A DNA stretch of 11,780 nucleotides, taken from positions 1-11,780 of the forward strand of contig JAILZC010000006.1 in NCBI GenBank assembly GCA_023512665.1. The letters run 5' to 3'. Below the pieces are notes generated by a model. That model saw only the letters and a program-made list of their open reading frames with translations. It did no database searches and was not told the origin of the DNA. Positions 5,797-11,780 of the stretch are shown here, piece after piece. The stretch's first letter is position 1. Every line of letters begins with the position of its first letter. A program made the translations under genes and the position numbers. This DNA comes from Candidatus Bipolaricaulota bacterium. Lineage in GTDB: Bacteria; Bipolaricaulota; Bipolaricaulia; RBG-16-55-9; DRXL01.

Positions 5797-6982
5797 AGTC
5801 TAACACCGTCTCCAAATCTTTGTCGCCTCGGCCAGAGAGCGTGATGACGACGAGAGCATCGCGCTTCATGCGCTTGGCCCGTTGCACCCCAGCGTAGACC
5901 GCGTGGGCTGCCTCCAGCGCCGGCAGAATCCCCTCCAGCCGCGCGAGCAGCCGAAAGCCTTCCAGGGCCTCAGCGTCGCTCACGGGAACGTACTCTCCTC
6001 GACCGAGCTTCTTATACAGCGCGTGTTCGGGGCCGACCGCCGGATAGTCCAATCCCGCCGCGACGCTGTGCGTCTCACGAATAGCGCCGTGCTCGTCTTG
6101 GAGCACAAACGTCTTCGCCCCGTGCAACACACCCACCGAGCCGTGACTCAGCGAAGCTGCTCCTGTTGCTTCTGCTCCCAAGAATTGGACTTTCTCGTCG
6201 TTGACGAACGGGAAGAAGGTGCCCAGTGCGTTGCTGCCCCCGCCCACACACGCGACCAACAGATCGGGCAGGCGCTGCTCTCTTCGCAGGAGCTGGCCCT
6301 TGATCTCGTCCCCGATGACCCTTTGGAAGTCGCGCACGATCATGGGATAGGGGTGCGGGCCGACCACCGACCCAATGAGATAGTACGTTGTAGGGACGTT
6401 GGTCACCCAGTCGCGCAGGGCCTCGCTGATCGCGTCCTTGAGCGTTTGGGAGCCGCTGGTGACCGGGTGCACCGTCGCTCCCAAGAGCTTCATTCTCTGG
6501 ACGTTCATCCGCTGGCGCTCGATGTCGCGCGCCCCCATATAGATCTCAGCACTCAATCCCAGCACAGCGCAGGCCATCGCTGTAGCCACGCCGTGTTGCC
6601 CTGCTCCGGTCTCGGCGATCACGCGCCGCTTGCCCATGGCGCGCGCGAGCAACGCCTGGCCGAGGGCATTGTTGAGGGAATGGGCGCCGCCGTGTACTAA
6701 ATCTTCGCGCTTGAGGAAGATGCGCGCGCCGCCGGCGTATTCTGTCAGACGCTTGGCAAAATAGAGCGGGGTGGGGCGGCCTCCATAGTCGGCCCGCAGC
6801 GCTTTGAGCTCGCTCTGAAAATCAAAGCGCACCGAGATCTCCCGATAGGCGCGCCCCAGCTCCTTGAGGGCTGGGAGTAAGATCTCTGGGACGAACTGCC
6901 CCCCAAACTCCCCCCAATGCCCCTCCTGGGGCAGCTCGCTGAGCTTCGTTGGGCTTTGCTTGATCGGTGCTTTTGCTACCAT
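5762..6982 (-). CDS. trpB: Tryptophan synthase beta subunit-like protein lacking the PLP lysine
   Basis: The 406-residue protein aligns along its whole length with TrpB1, which joins indole to serine using pyridoxal phosphate. Seen: [10 protein letters not shown] near the start, [11 protein letters not shown] (91-101), [11 protein letters not shown] with E124, [15 protein letters not shown], phosphate loop GGGSNA (247-252), [12 protein letters not shown] with D312, and LSGRGDKD (382-389). The residue after GGAH, a lysine in known TrpBs (K87 in Salmonella) that forms the Schiff base with PLP, is S102 here (codon TCC, 6679-6677). In addition, about 8 residues are missing around 270-280, where the usual GLETGKHAA-type loop should be. 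The high conservation elsewhere argues against a decaying pseudogene. It may be a structural or allosteric partner of TrpA, or an enzyme with altered chemistry. AGGTGA (6994-6989) is the ribosome binding site. Confidence 0.93.
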   Translation of the reverse strand: MVAKAPIKQSPTKLSELPQEGHWGEFGGQFVPEILLPALKELGRAYREISVRFDFQSELKALRADYGGRPTPLYFAKRLTEYAGGARIFLKREDLVHGGAHSLNNALGQALLARAMGKRRVIAETGAGQHGVATAMACAVLGLSAEIYMGARDIERQRMNVQRMKLLGATVHPVTSGSQTLKDAISEALRDWVTNVPTTYYLIGSVVGPHPYPMIVRDFQRVIGDEIKGQLLRREQRLPDLLVACVGGGSNALGTFFPFVNDEKVQFLGAEATGAASLSHGSVGVLHGAKTFVLQDEHGAIRETHSVAAGLDYPAVGPEHALYKKLGRGEYVPVSDAEALEGFRLLARLEGILPALEAAHAVYAGVQRAKRMKRDALVVITLSGRGDKDLETVLDYDTQPTSEQAL

Positions 6983-6988
6983 ACGGTT

Positions 6989-7078
6989 TCACCTGAGCCC
7001 TTCTGCCCTCTCCCACCTCACCCTGTCCCTCTCCGTGTACGGAGAGGGAACGGGTGAGGGCAGGTGAGGGTGCAACAT
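6989..7078 (-). CDS. Possible 29-residue leader ORF before trpB
   Basis: An ATG at 7078 lies 5 bases after a perfect TATAAT box, at the expected transcription start, so it could be translated as a leaderless ORF. It starts MLHPHLPSPVPSPY, has one Trp codon (TGG, codon 22), and ends at a TGA that is part of the trpB Shine-Dalgarno AGGTGA, 6 bases before the trpB ATG. Most of it is built from a palindromic repeat. It could couple translation into trpB, but with a single Trp codon it is not a convincing classical trp attenuator peptide, and chance is possible. Confidence 0.3.
   Translation of the reverse strand: MLHPHLPSPVPSPYTERDRVRWERAEGLR
6997..7070. repeat. Palindromic repeat in the trp operon leader
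   Basis: Inner perfect inverted repeat CCCTCTCCGT (7027-7036) and ACGGAGAGGG (7039-7048), with a 2-base spacer. Outer arms are CCTCACCC (7016-7023) and GGGTGAGG (7052-7059), followed by a further GGTGAGGG (7063-7070). It belongs to the same CCCTCACCC...CCCTCTCC family as the other elements. In the trp operon mRNA it would form a strong hairpin between the promoter and trpB. Confidence 0.8.
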
Positions 7079-7083
7079 CGCTC

Positions 7084-7113
7084 ATTATACCCGATAGCCC
7101 GGCCGTTTGTCTG
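7084..7113 (-). promoter_or_regulatory. Promoter of the trpBA-aroKB-aroQ operon
   Basis: On the minus strand CAGACA (7113-7108, 4 of 6), an 18-base spacer, then a perfect TATAAT (7089-7084). The predicted start at about 7077-7078 gives a 5' leader of about 95 bases before trpB, containing the palindromic hairpin and a short ORF. The -35 overlaps that of the divergent sirtuin promoter. Confidence 0.65.
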
Positions 7114-7135
7114 GGCAATCTCACTGATGTAAAAT
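7107..7135 (+). promoter_or_regulatory. Promoter of the sirtuin gene
   Basis: TTGTCT (7107-7112, 4 of 6), a 17-base spacer, then TAAAAT (7130-7135, 5 of 6). The -10 ends 7 bases before the ATG at 7143, so the mRNA would start at or next to the start codon. No Shine-Dalgarno sequence lies before the ATG. Confidence 0.55.
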
Positions 7136-7142
7136 TTCAGTT

Positions 7143-7889
7143 ATGAGAGAGTCTGTTGAGCGCCTCGCCCAGATGCTTCAAGAAGCTCACTACGCTGTGG
7201 CTCTCACGGGCGCGGGGGTGAGCACCGATTCGGGCATCCCCGACTTTCGCAGCCCCACCAGCGGCCTGTGGGCCCAGTATAACCCGATGGAGGTCGCCTC
7301 TCTTGGAGGATTTCGCAGCAACCCTGCGCGATTCTATGAGTTCTGGCGCCAACGCTTCGCCAAACTCGCCGACGCCCAGCCCAACATAACCCATAGAGCG
7401 CTCGCTGAGCTAGAAGCGCGCGGCTACCTGAAATGCGTCATCACCCAAAACATTGACGACCTCCACAGAAGGGCCGGATCAAGGCGCGTCTTGGAAGTCC
7501 ACGGTAACTACATGCGTGGGCTGTGCCTTGGGTGTCAGAGACCTTATACGATTCAAGAGATCTTTGAAAAAGTCGAACGCCATCGCGTTCCGTTGTGCGA
7601 TGACTGCAATAATTTGCTCAAGCCCGATGTCGTGCTCTTTGGGGAGTTGCTCACCCCAGACTTCGACCAAGCCCTCGATGAGATCGCCCAGAGTGATCTC
7701 TTGGTCGTGCTGGGCTCGTCGCTCGAGGTCTACCCCGTGGCGGGGCTGGTGCCCCACGCGAAAAGCCTTGGAGCGCGACTCGTCATCATCAATCGCGACG
7801 AGACGCCCTACGATCGCATTGCTCATCTTGTCATTCGCAGTGAGCTGCAGCCCGTCATGACCGAGCTTCGCCATGCGCTCTCTCTCTAG
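7143..7889 (+). CDS. cobB: NAD-dependent protein deacylase (sirtuin, Sir2/CobB family)
   Basis: Removes acetyl or other acyl groups from lysines using NAD, giving nicotinamide and O-acyl-ADP-ribose. The 248-residue protein closely resembles the Thermotoga maritima Sir2 type. It has the NAD loop GAGVSTDSGIPDFRS (23-37), TQNIDDLH (101-108) and catalytic H120 in EVHGNY. Four zinc cysteines are present, C128, C131, C152 and C155 (CLGC and CDDC). GSSLEVYP (191-198) and INRDETPYD (216-224) complete the fold. No signal peptide or membrane segment is seen, so it is cytoplasmic. It is divergent from the trp/aro operon and is followed after 41 bases by guaA. Bacterial sirtuins often regulate acetyl-CoA synthetase, but nothing nearby points to the substrate here. 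Confidence 0.95.
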   Translation: MRESVERLAQMLQEAHYAVALTGAGVSTDSGIPDFRSPTSGLWAQYNPMEVASLGGFRSNPARFYEFWRQRFAKLADAQPNITHRALAELEARGYLKCVITQNIDDLHRRAGSRRVLEVHGNYMRGLCLGCQRPYTIQEIFEKVERHRVPLCDDCNNLLKPDVVLFGELLTPDFDQALDEIAQSDLLVVLGSSLEVYPVAGLVPHAKSLGARLVIINRDETPYDRIAHLVIRSELQPVMTELRHALSL

Positions 7890-7892
7890 CGT

Positions 7893-7922
7893 TTGCATGG
7901 GAATGGCCTCCTCTGCTACACT
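7893..7922 (+). promoter_or_regulatory. Weak candidate promoter for guaA
   Basis: TACACT (7917-7922) fits the TANNNT pattern and ends 8 bases before the ATG at 7931, the spacing of the other predicted leaderless promoters here. The -35 candidate TTGCAT (7893-7898) with an 18-base spacer is poor. guaA may instead be read through from the sirtuin gene, 41 bases upstream. Confidence 0.35.
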
Positions 7923-7930
7923 TATATTTG

Positions 7931-9472
7931 ATGGATACTGTGCTCATTCTCGATTTTGGCTCGCAGTACACCAAGCTCATCGCCAAGGCGGTGCGCGAGC
8001 TGGGGGTCTATGCCGAGATCGTCCCGTGGGACATCTCTGCCGAAGAGATTCGGCGGCTCGCTCCGAGCGGACTTATTCTCTCCGGCGGGCCGGCCAGCGT
8101 CTATGCCCCCGATGCTCCCCGTGTAGATAGACGCATCTATGAGCTGCAAATCCCGATCTTAGGGATTTGTTACGGGATGCAACTGATGGCTCACGATCTG
8201 GGTGGGCAGGTGCTCCGAGGAGAGAAGCGCGAGTACGGCCCCAGCGCCCTTCAAATCCTTCAGACAGATACGCTCTTTGATGGTCTCAACCCCACAGAAG
8301 AGGTCTGGATGAGCCACGGCGATGAGATCCGCACCCTCCCCAAAGATTTTGTGTGTCTTGCTAAGACCCCCAACGTCGCGCACGCGGCGATGAAGAGCTG
8401 CAACGGGCTTTTTTACGGGATTCAGTTCCATCCCGAAGTCGCCCACACTCCCAAGGGCCCAGAGATTCTCAAAAATTTTCTCTTGAACGTCTGCAAGATT
8501 CGCCCGCACTGGAGCCCAGCCGACCAAGCCCAACAGCTCATCGAGCAGCTCCAGAGAGGGCTTGCAGACGCTCGCCATGTGCTCATTGGGGTCTCCGGTG
8601 GAGTAGATAGCAGCACGGCGGCCGTGCTCGTCCATCGTGCTATTGGAGAGAGATTGATCCCCGTCTTTATTGACACGGGGCTGCTGCGCCTGGGCGAAGC
8701 CGAGAGAACTCAGACTGTCTTTGAGAAGCTCGGCTTGCACTTGCGGGTCATAGACGCCAGCTCGCGATTCTTTGCAGCCCTGCGGGGCGTCACCGATCCT
8801 GAAGAGAAGCGCAGACGGATCGGGGCAGAGTTTATCAGGGTCTTCTACGAAGAAGCCCAGAAGCTCTCTCGAGCAGTCGGGGGCATTGACGTGCTCGTCC
8901 AAGGGACGATCTACTCAGATGTGATTGAAAGTGCTGGGGCTCGCGGTGCCGATAAGATCAAGAGCCATCATAACGTCGGGGGACTGCCCGAGGACGTGCC
9001 GTTTCGCATTATCGAGCCGCTCCGAAATTTCTTTAAAGACGAGGTGCGGCAGATCGGGCTGCGCTTGGGGATTCCTGAAGAGATCATCTGGGAGCAGCCC
9101 TTCCCTGGGCCGGGCCTGGCCGTGAGAATTCTCGGGGAAGTCACCCCCGAGCGCGCCAAGCTCTTACAGAGGGTGGATGCGATCGTGCGCGAGGAGCTTG
9201 GGAGGGCTGGGCTGGCTCGCGCGGTCTGGCAGTACTTTGCGGTGCTCCTCCCCATCCGAAGCGTCGCGGTCTTGGGGGATGGGCGGGCCTATGGGCAGGT
9301 CGTCGCGGTGCGGGCTGTCGAGAGCCGCGACGGCATGACCGCCGATTGGTTCCACCTCCCCTATGAAGTATTAGAGAGCATTTCGAGTCGGATCACCAAC
9401 GAGGTCGAGGGGGTCACGCGGGTGGTTTATGACATTACGTCCAAGCCCCCGGCCACGATAGAATGGGAATAA
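7931..9472 (+). CDS. guaA: GMP synthase (glutamine-hydrolysing)
   Basis: Converts XMP to GMP with ATP and ammonia from glutamine, the last step of guanine nucleotide synthesis. The 513-residue product is full length. The class I glutamine amidotransferase domain (1 to about 190) has the nucleophile C80 in GICYGMQ and the H167/E169 pair in FHPEVAHT. The ATP pyrophosphatase domain has the P-loop SGGVDSS (222-228) and FIDTGLLR. The C-terminal dimerisation domain has EQPFPGPGLAVRILGE and ends RVVYDITSKPPATIEWE, the normal end for the family. The ATG at 7931 matches the usual beginning (ILDFGSQYT a few residues in); a TTG one codon upstream is less likely. The first glycosyltransferase gene follows after 17 bases, so the genes are probably co-transcribed. 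Confidence 0.97.
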   Translation: MDTVLILDFGSQYTKLIAKAVRELGVYAEIVPWDISAEEIRRLAPSGLILSGGPASVYAPDAPRVDRRIYELQIPILGICYGMQLMAHDLGGQVLRGEKREYGPSALQILQTDTLFDGLNPTEEVWMSHGDEIRTLPKDFVCLAKTPNVAHAAMKSCNGLFYGIQFHPEVAHTPKGPEILKNFLLNVCKIRPHWSPADQAQQLIEQLQRGLADARHVLIGVSGGVDSSTAAVLVHRAIGERLIPVFIDTGLLRLGEAERTQTVFEKLGLHLRVIDASSRFFAALRGVTDPEEKRRRIGAEFIRVFYEEAQKLSRAVGGIDVLVQGTIYSDVIESAGARGADKIKSHHNVGGLPEDVPFRIIEPLRNFFKDEVRQIGLRLGIPEEIIWEQPFPGPGLAVRILGEVTPERAKLLQRVDAIVREELGRAGLARAVWQYFAVLLPIRSVAVLGDGRAYGQVVAVRAVESRDGMTADWFHLPYEVLESISSRITNEVEGVTRVVYDITSKPPATIEWE

Positions 9473-9489
9473 ATCTGGGGACAGAAACG

Positions 9490-10572
9490 ATGAAGGTCTG
9501 TCTCTATCTGGAGGCGGAGAACGTCGTAGCCCGTTCGGGGTTCCGCACGGCGTTTGCCCAGCACTTGCGGGCGCTCCAGAGAGTGGGCATCCCCGTGACC
9601 ACCGACCCCTCCGACGATTTCGATATCCTGCACCTCCATTGGTTTGGCCCGCGCTCGCTCTACTATCTCAAAAAAGCCAAACAGCAGGGCAAAATAGTCG
9701 TCGCCCATGCTCACAGCATTGGGTCGTATGACTTCAAGGACAGCTTCACGCTCTCCAATACGTTCGCGCCGCTCTACGAAAAGTATCTCCATTATTTCTA
9801 TGAATTGAGCGACGCGATCTTCACGCCGTCCGAGCACGCCAAGGCGCTCCTCCAAGTCCAGGGGATCTCCAGGCCGATCTACGTCGTCAGCAACGGCGTG
9901 GACTTGGAAAAGTTCAGATTTGACGCCCAAGCGCGCCAGCAGTACCGGCAACGCTTCGGGCTGAAGCGGTTCACGGTCTTCTCCGCAGGGAATCTGATCC
10001 CTCGCAAAGGGGTCTTAGATTTTCTCGAGGTCGCCCGAAAACTCCCCCAGTTTGATTTTATCTGGTTTGGGCAGGCGTGGGGGATATTAGCGTTCGACAG
10101 CGAGATGCACCAAGCGCTCGACGAGCGCCCTCCCAACGTGAAGCTGCCCGGCTTTATTGAAGAGACCCCCGGGGCGTTCTCCGCGGGCGATCTGCTCTTC
10201 TACCCGTCCTACGGGGAGACCCACGGCCTGGTGCTCTTCGAGGCCGCGGCGCTGCAACGCCCTATAGTCGTGCGCGACCTGCCGGAGTACACCGCAGCCG
10301 GCTGGCACGACGGAGAGAACTGCGTGAAGGGCTGTTCCCTTGACGAGTTCTGCGAGAAAATCCAGCGGCTCGCCCACGACGAGCCGCTCCGGGCACGGCT
10401 CGCCCGCGCGGCACGAAGCATGGCCGAGGCCAACTCGCTCGACCGTGTGGGACACCAGCTCTATCAGCTCTATCGGGAGCTTCTCAGCCCTAATCCCCCC
10501 GGCCTGACACGTAGGGGCACGGCATGCCGTGCCCCTACCACAGGGGAGGGGTTGGGGGAGAGGCCGGAGTGA
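9490..10572 (+). CDS. GT-B glycosyltransferase, family 4-like (first tandem copy)
   Basis: Predicted retaining glycosyltransferase of 360 residues with two Rossmann-like halves. The N-terminal half has the acceptor-side motif VVAHAHSIGSYDFKDSF. The C-terminal half has SNGVDLEKF (134-142), GNLIPRKGVLDFLEVA (167-182) and the EX7E motif E243-E251 (ETHGLVLFE) that contacts the nucleotide-sugar. It resembles the diglucosyl-diacylglycerol-synthase type, so glycolipid synthesis is possible, but donor and acceptor cannot be read from sequence. The start at 9490 is chosen because the next gene's product begins the same way (MKVCLYLEAE against MRICLYLEAA); an ATG at 9463 overlaps guaA. The last roughly 27 residues come from a repeat element and are absent from the paralogue. 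Confidence 0.9.
   Translation: MKVCLYLEAENVVARSGFRTAFAQHLRALQRVGIPVTTDPSDDFDILHLHWFGPRSLYYLKKAKQQGKIVVAHAHSIGSYDFKDSFTLSNTFAPLYEKYLHYFYELSDAIFTPSEHAKALLQVQGISRPIYVVSNGVDLEKFRFDAQARQQYRQRFGLKRFTVFSAGNLIPRKGVLDFLEVARKLPQFDFIWFGQAWGILAFDSEMHQALDERPPNVKLPGFIEETPGAFSAGDLLFYPSYGETHGLVLFEAAALQRPIVVRDLPEYTAAGWHDGENCVKGCSLDEFCEKIQRLAHDEPLRARLARAARSMAEANSLDRVGHQLYQLYRELLSPNPPGLTRRGTACRAPTTGEGLGERPE
10488..10560. repeat. Composite repeat with a 28-base perfect palindrome at the end of the first glycosyltransferase gene
   Basis: Positions 10511-10538 are perfectly self-complementary (half-site GTAGGGGCACGGCA, centre GCATGC). On both sides lie parts of a second imperfect inverted repeat, CCCTAATCCCCC (10488-10499) and GGGGAGGGGTTGGGGG (10543-10558), resembling the hairpin at 2671-2708. 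The palindrome therefore looks inserted into the older repeat. It encodes the C-terminal tail of the upstream protein and ends about 30 bases before the next start. Confidence 0.85.
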
Positions 10573-10579
10573 AAGGAGG
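10573..10579 (+). promoter_or_regulatory. Shine-Dalgarno site of the second glycosyltransferase
   Basis: AAGGAGG, 9 bases before the ATG at 10589. It decides the start of this gene: an in-frame ATG at 10529 lies inside the palindromic repeat and would add 20 residues absent from the paralogue. Confidence 0.85.
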
Positions 10580-10588
10580 GAAAGAGTT

Positions 10589-11656
10589 ATGAGAATCTGT
10601 CTCTATCTGGAGGCCGCGGAGTTCGTGGCCAAATCGGGGTTCAAGTCCGCTTATGAGCAGCATCGCAAGGCCCTGCAAAGCGTTGGAGTCTCCGTAACCG
10701 ACGACCCCGACTCCGACTATGACGTGCTCCATTTGCACTTCTTTGGGCCAAAGTCGCTCTTCTATCTGAAACGCGCCAAGCGCCTCAAGATCCCCGTAGT
10801 CGTCCACGCTCACAGCATCGGCGCTCACGATTTTGCCGACAGCTTCACGCTCTTCAATTCTATTGCCCCCCTCTACGAAAAGTATCTCTATTATTTCTAT
10901 GAGTCGAGCGACGCGATCTTCACGTGCTCCCAGTATGCTCGCGAATCTCTCCACGCCCAGGGGATCACCAGACCCATCTCTGTCGTGAGCAACGCCGTAG
11001 ACCGGGAGCGGTTTCGTTTCACTGAAGAGGGGCGGCGGCTCTATCGCGAACGTCTTGGGCTGAGAAATTTTACGGTCTTCTGCGCGGGCAACGTCATCCC
11101 CCGCAAGGGCGTCTTAGATTTTCTTGAAGTTGCCCGAAGACTCCCCCAGATCGAGTTCGTCTGGTTCGGGCATCTCTGGCCCAAGCTCCTGACGTTCTAC
11201 CCGGAGATGCACAAAGCGCTCGAGAAGAGACCTCCCAATGTGAAGCTGCCCGGCTTTGTCGAAGATACCCCAGCGGCGTTCTCGGCAGGGGATTTGTTGT
11301 TCTTACCGTCGTTTCGGGAGAATCAACCGATGGTCTTGCTCGAGGCAGCCTCGCTGGGGCGTCCCCTCGTCGTGCGCGATATCCCCGAATACCAGGGATG
11401 GCTCAAAGATAGAGTCAATGCCCGCCTCGGCTCAACCGTCGAAGAGTTTGTCGAGATCATATCCGAGATCGCCACTTCACCCTCACCCCCGTCCCCTCTC
11501 CCCTCCGAGGGAGAGGGGAGCCAGAAGAGGGGTGAGGGGACAGAATGGCAGCGGCTCTCCCAAGCGGCTTGTGAGCTCGCTCACGCGAGCAGCCTCCCGG
11601 TGGTAGGCCAGCAGCTCAAAGAGCTTTATCAGCAGCTCTTGGCGGTGCCCGTATGA
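10589..11656 (+). CDS. GT-B glycosyltransferase, family 4-like (second tandem copy)
   Basis: The 355-residue paralogue of the preceding gene is alignable from end to end. Shared features are MRICLYLEA at the start, VVHAHSIGAHDFADSF, GNVIPRKGVLDFLEVA (167-182), PPNVKLPGF and the EX7E pair E244-E252 (ENQPMVLLE). Between residues about 297 and 318 it carries a Pro/Ser/Gly/Glu-rich stretch (SPSPPSPLPSEGEGSQ) from a palindromic element; the first copy has only a short helix connection there, a net difference of 19 residues. The insertion lies before the last C-terminal helices and leaves the active site untouched, so the enzyme could still work. The first copy ends 16 bases upstream and the next gene overlaps by 4 bases (ATGA). 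Two such enzymes in a row suggest successive sugar additions to one acceptor, but this is inference. Confidence 0.9.
   Translation: MRICLYLEAAEFVAKSGFKSAYEQHRKALQSVGVSVTDDPDSDYDVLHLHFFGPKSLFYLKRAKRLKIPVVVHAHSIGAHDFADSFTLFNSIAPLYEKYLYYFYESSDAIFTCSQYARESLHAQGITRPISVVSNAVDRERFRFTEEGRRLYRERLGLRNFTVFCAGNVIPRKGVLDFLEVARRLPQIEFVWFGHLWPKLLTFYPEMHKALEKRPPNVKLPGFVEDTPAAFSAGDLLFLPSFRENQPMVLLEAASLGRPLVVRDIPEYQGWLKDRVNARLGSTVEEFVEIISEIATSPSPPSPLPSEGEGSQKRGEGTEWQRLSQAACELAHASSLPVVGQQLKELYQQLLAVPV
11477..11544 (+). repeat. Palindromic repeat element inserted in the second glycosyltransferase gene
   Basis: Outer arms CCCTCACCCC (11480-11489) and GGGGTGAGGG (11529-11538); inner arms CCCCTCTCCC (11493-11502) and GGGAGAGGGG (11509-11518). 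It is nearly identical to 2291-2355 in the ABC-F gene, in the same orientation and reading frame. The extra AGA (one codon) in this copy keeps the frame open. Confidence 0.9.
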
Positions 11657-11780
11657 AGATCTCCGTGGCCATCCCTGCCCACAACGAAGAGTCGTATATC
11701 GCTCAGTGTTTGCAGTCTTTAGCTCGACAAGAGGGGTCCAGTCTAGAGATCGTCGTCTGCCTCAATCGGTGCACCGACAG
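11653..11780 (+). CDS. Family-2 (GT-A) glycosyltransferase, N-terminal fragment (runs off the right edge)
   Basis: An ATG overlapping the previous stop (ATGA) opens a frame of 42 complete codons up to the window edge. The product begins MKISVAIPAHNEESYIAQCL, the typical nucleotide-binding start of GT-A family-2 enzymes, and continues with SLEIVVCLNRCTD, matching the second beta strand with its D/N-x-x-S/C-T-D pattern. The DXD metal-binding motif and the catalytic base would lie outside the window. It is the third glycosyltransferase in a row and is probably translationally coupled to the one before. Confidence 0.85.
   Translation, partial: MKISVAIPAHNEESYIAQCLQSLARQEGSSLEIVVCLNRCTD

Noticed and set aside
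5882..6700. 272-residue open frame on the plus strand, antisense to trpB
   Set aside because: It lies wholly opposite a clearly recognisable trpB frame, its translation is rich in His, Arg, Gln and Val without any known motif, and it has no promoter or ribosome binding site. High G+C makes such antisense frames common.
6983..7083. A T-box or classical trp attenuator in the trp leader
   Set aside because: No T-box core sequence, no run of Trp codons and no T-run after the hairpin. The hairpin is explained by the dispersed repeat family.
8159..8902. 247-residue open frame on the minus strand, antisense to guaA
   Set aside because: It mirrors the conserved guaA coding sequence, shows no motif and has no start signals; it is best explained as a shadow of guaA codon usage.
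9427..9951. Minus-strand open frames opposite the starts of both glycosyltransferase genes (also 10535-10954)
   Set aside because: Both arise at equivalent positions because the two genes are paralogues. The similarity follows from the sense-strand homology and is not evidence of a conserved antisense gene.
10529..10588. In-frame ATG at 10529 as the second glycosyltransferase start
   Set aside because: It lies within the palindromic repeat and overlaps the previous gene. The ATG at 10589 has a strong AAGGAGG and matches the paralogue's start.
2290..11544. The scattered repeats as a CRISPR array or transposon ends
   Set aside because: Copies are kilobases apart, without regular spacing or spacers, and no cas, transposase or target-site duplication is visible. 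They look like a dispersed small palindromic family.

Overview
The window is bacterial chromosome of fairly high G+C content. It is tightly packed with housekeeping genes: no tRNA, rRNA, CRISPR array, transposase or phage gene is visible, and no gene-free stretch reaches 300 bases. Several proteins resemble those of thermophilic bacteria. The sirtuin, TrpB and the fused AroK-AroB all recall Thermotoga-type proteins, so a thermophilic and possibly uncultured lineage is plausible. Candidate phyla such as Bipolaricaulota (Acetothermia) are a guess; the sequence alone does not settle the taxonomy.

Layout. Positions 1-614 (minus) hold a chorismate mutase gene followed, with a 4-base overlap, by a GTG-started prephenate dehydratase gene that leaves the left edge. 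Divergent from it is a large ABC-F translation factor (683-2656, plus). Positions 2709-6982 (minus) form one operon read trpB, trpA, aroKB fusion, aroQ fused to a CDGSH iron-sulfur domain. Divergent from trpB are a sirtuin (7143-7889, plus) and GMP synthase guaA (7931-9472). These are followed by two tandem paralogous GT-B glycosyltransferases and the start of a family-2 glycosyltransferase that runs off the right edge.

How the genes work together. AroB, AroQ and AroK carry out shikimate-pathway steps towards chorismate. Chorismate mutase and prephenate dehydratase lead to phenylalanine, and TrpB/TrpA perform the last two steps to tryptophan. The left two-thirds is therefore an aromatic amino acid cluster interrupted only by the ABC-F gene. 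The right part combines NAD-dependent deacylation, GMP synthesis and the beginning of what looks like a glycolipid or surface-glycan cluster.

Most unusual points. (1) The trpB product keeps almost every TrpB motif, but the pyridoxal-phosphate lysine of the HK-NN motif is serine, and a loop of about 8 residues is missing. (2) A GC-rich palindromic element lies in the same orientation and frame inside two unrelated genes (ABC-F and the second glycosyltransferase), adding almost the same peptide to both; related elements form gene ends and intergenic hairpins. (3) Both divergent gene pairs appear to be driven by back-to-back promoters sharing one 7-base TTGTC-type -35 element, and the -10 boxes sit 5-10 bases from the start codons, which suggests leaderless or nearly leaderless mRNAs. 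(4) The dehydroquinase-CDGSH fusion contains a strong internal ribosome binding site and ATG at the domain border.
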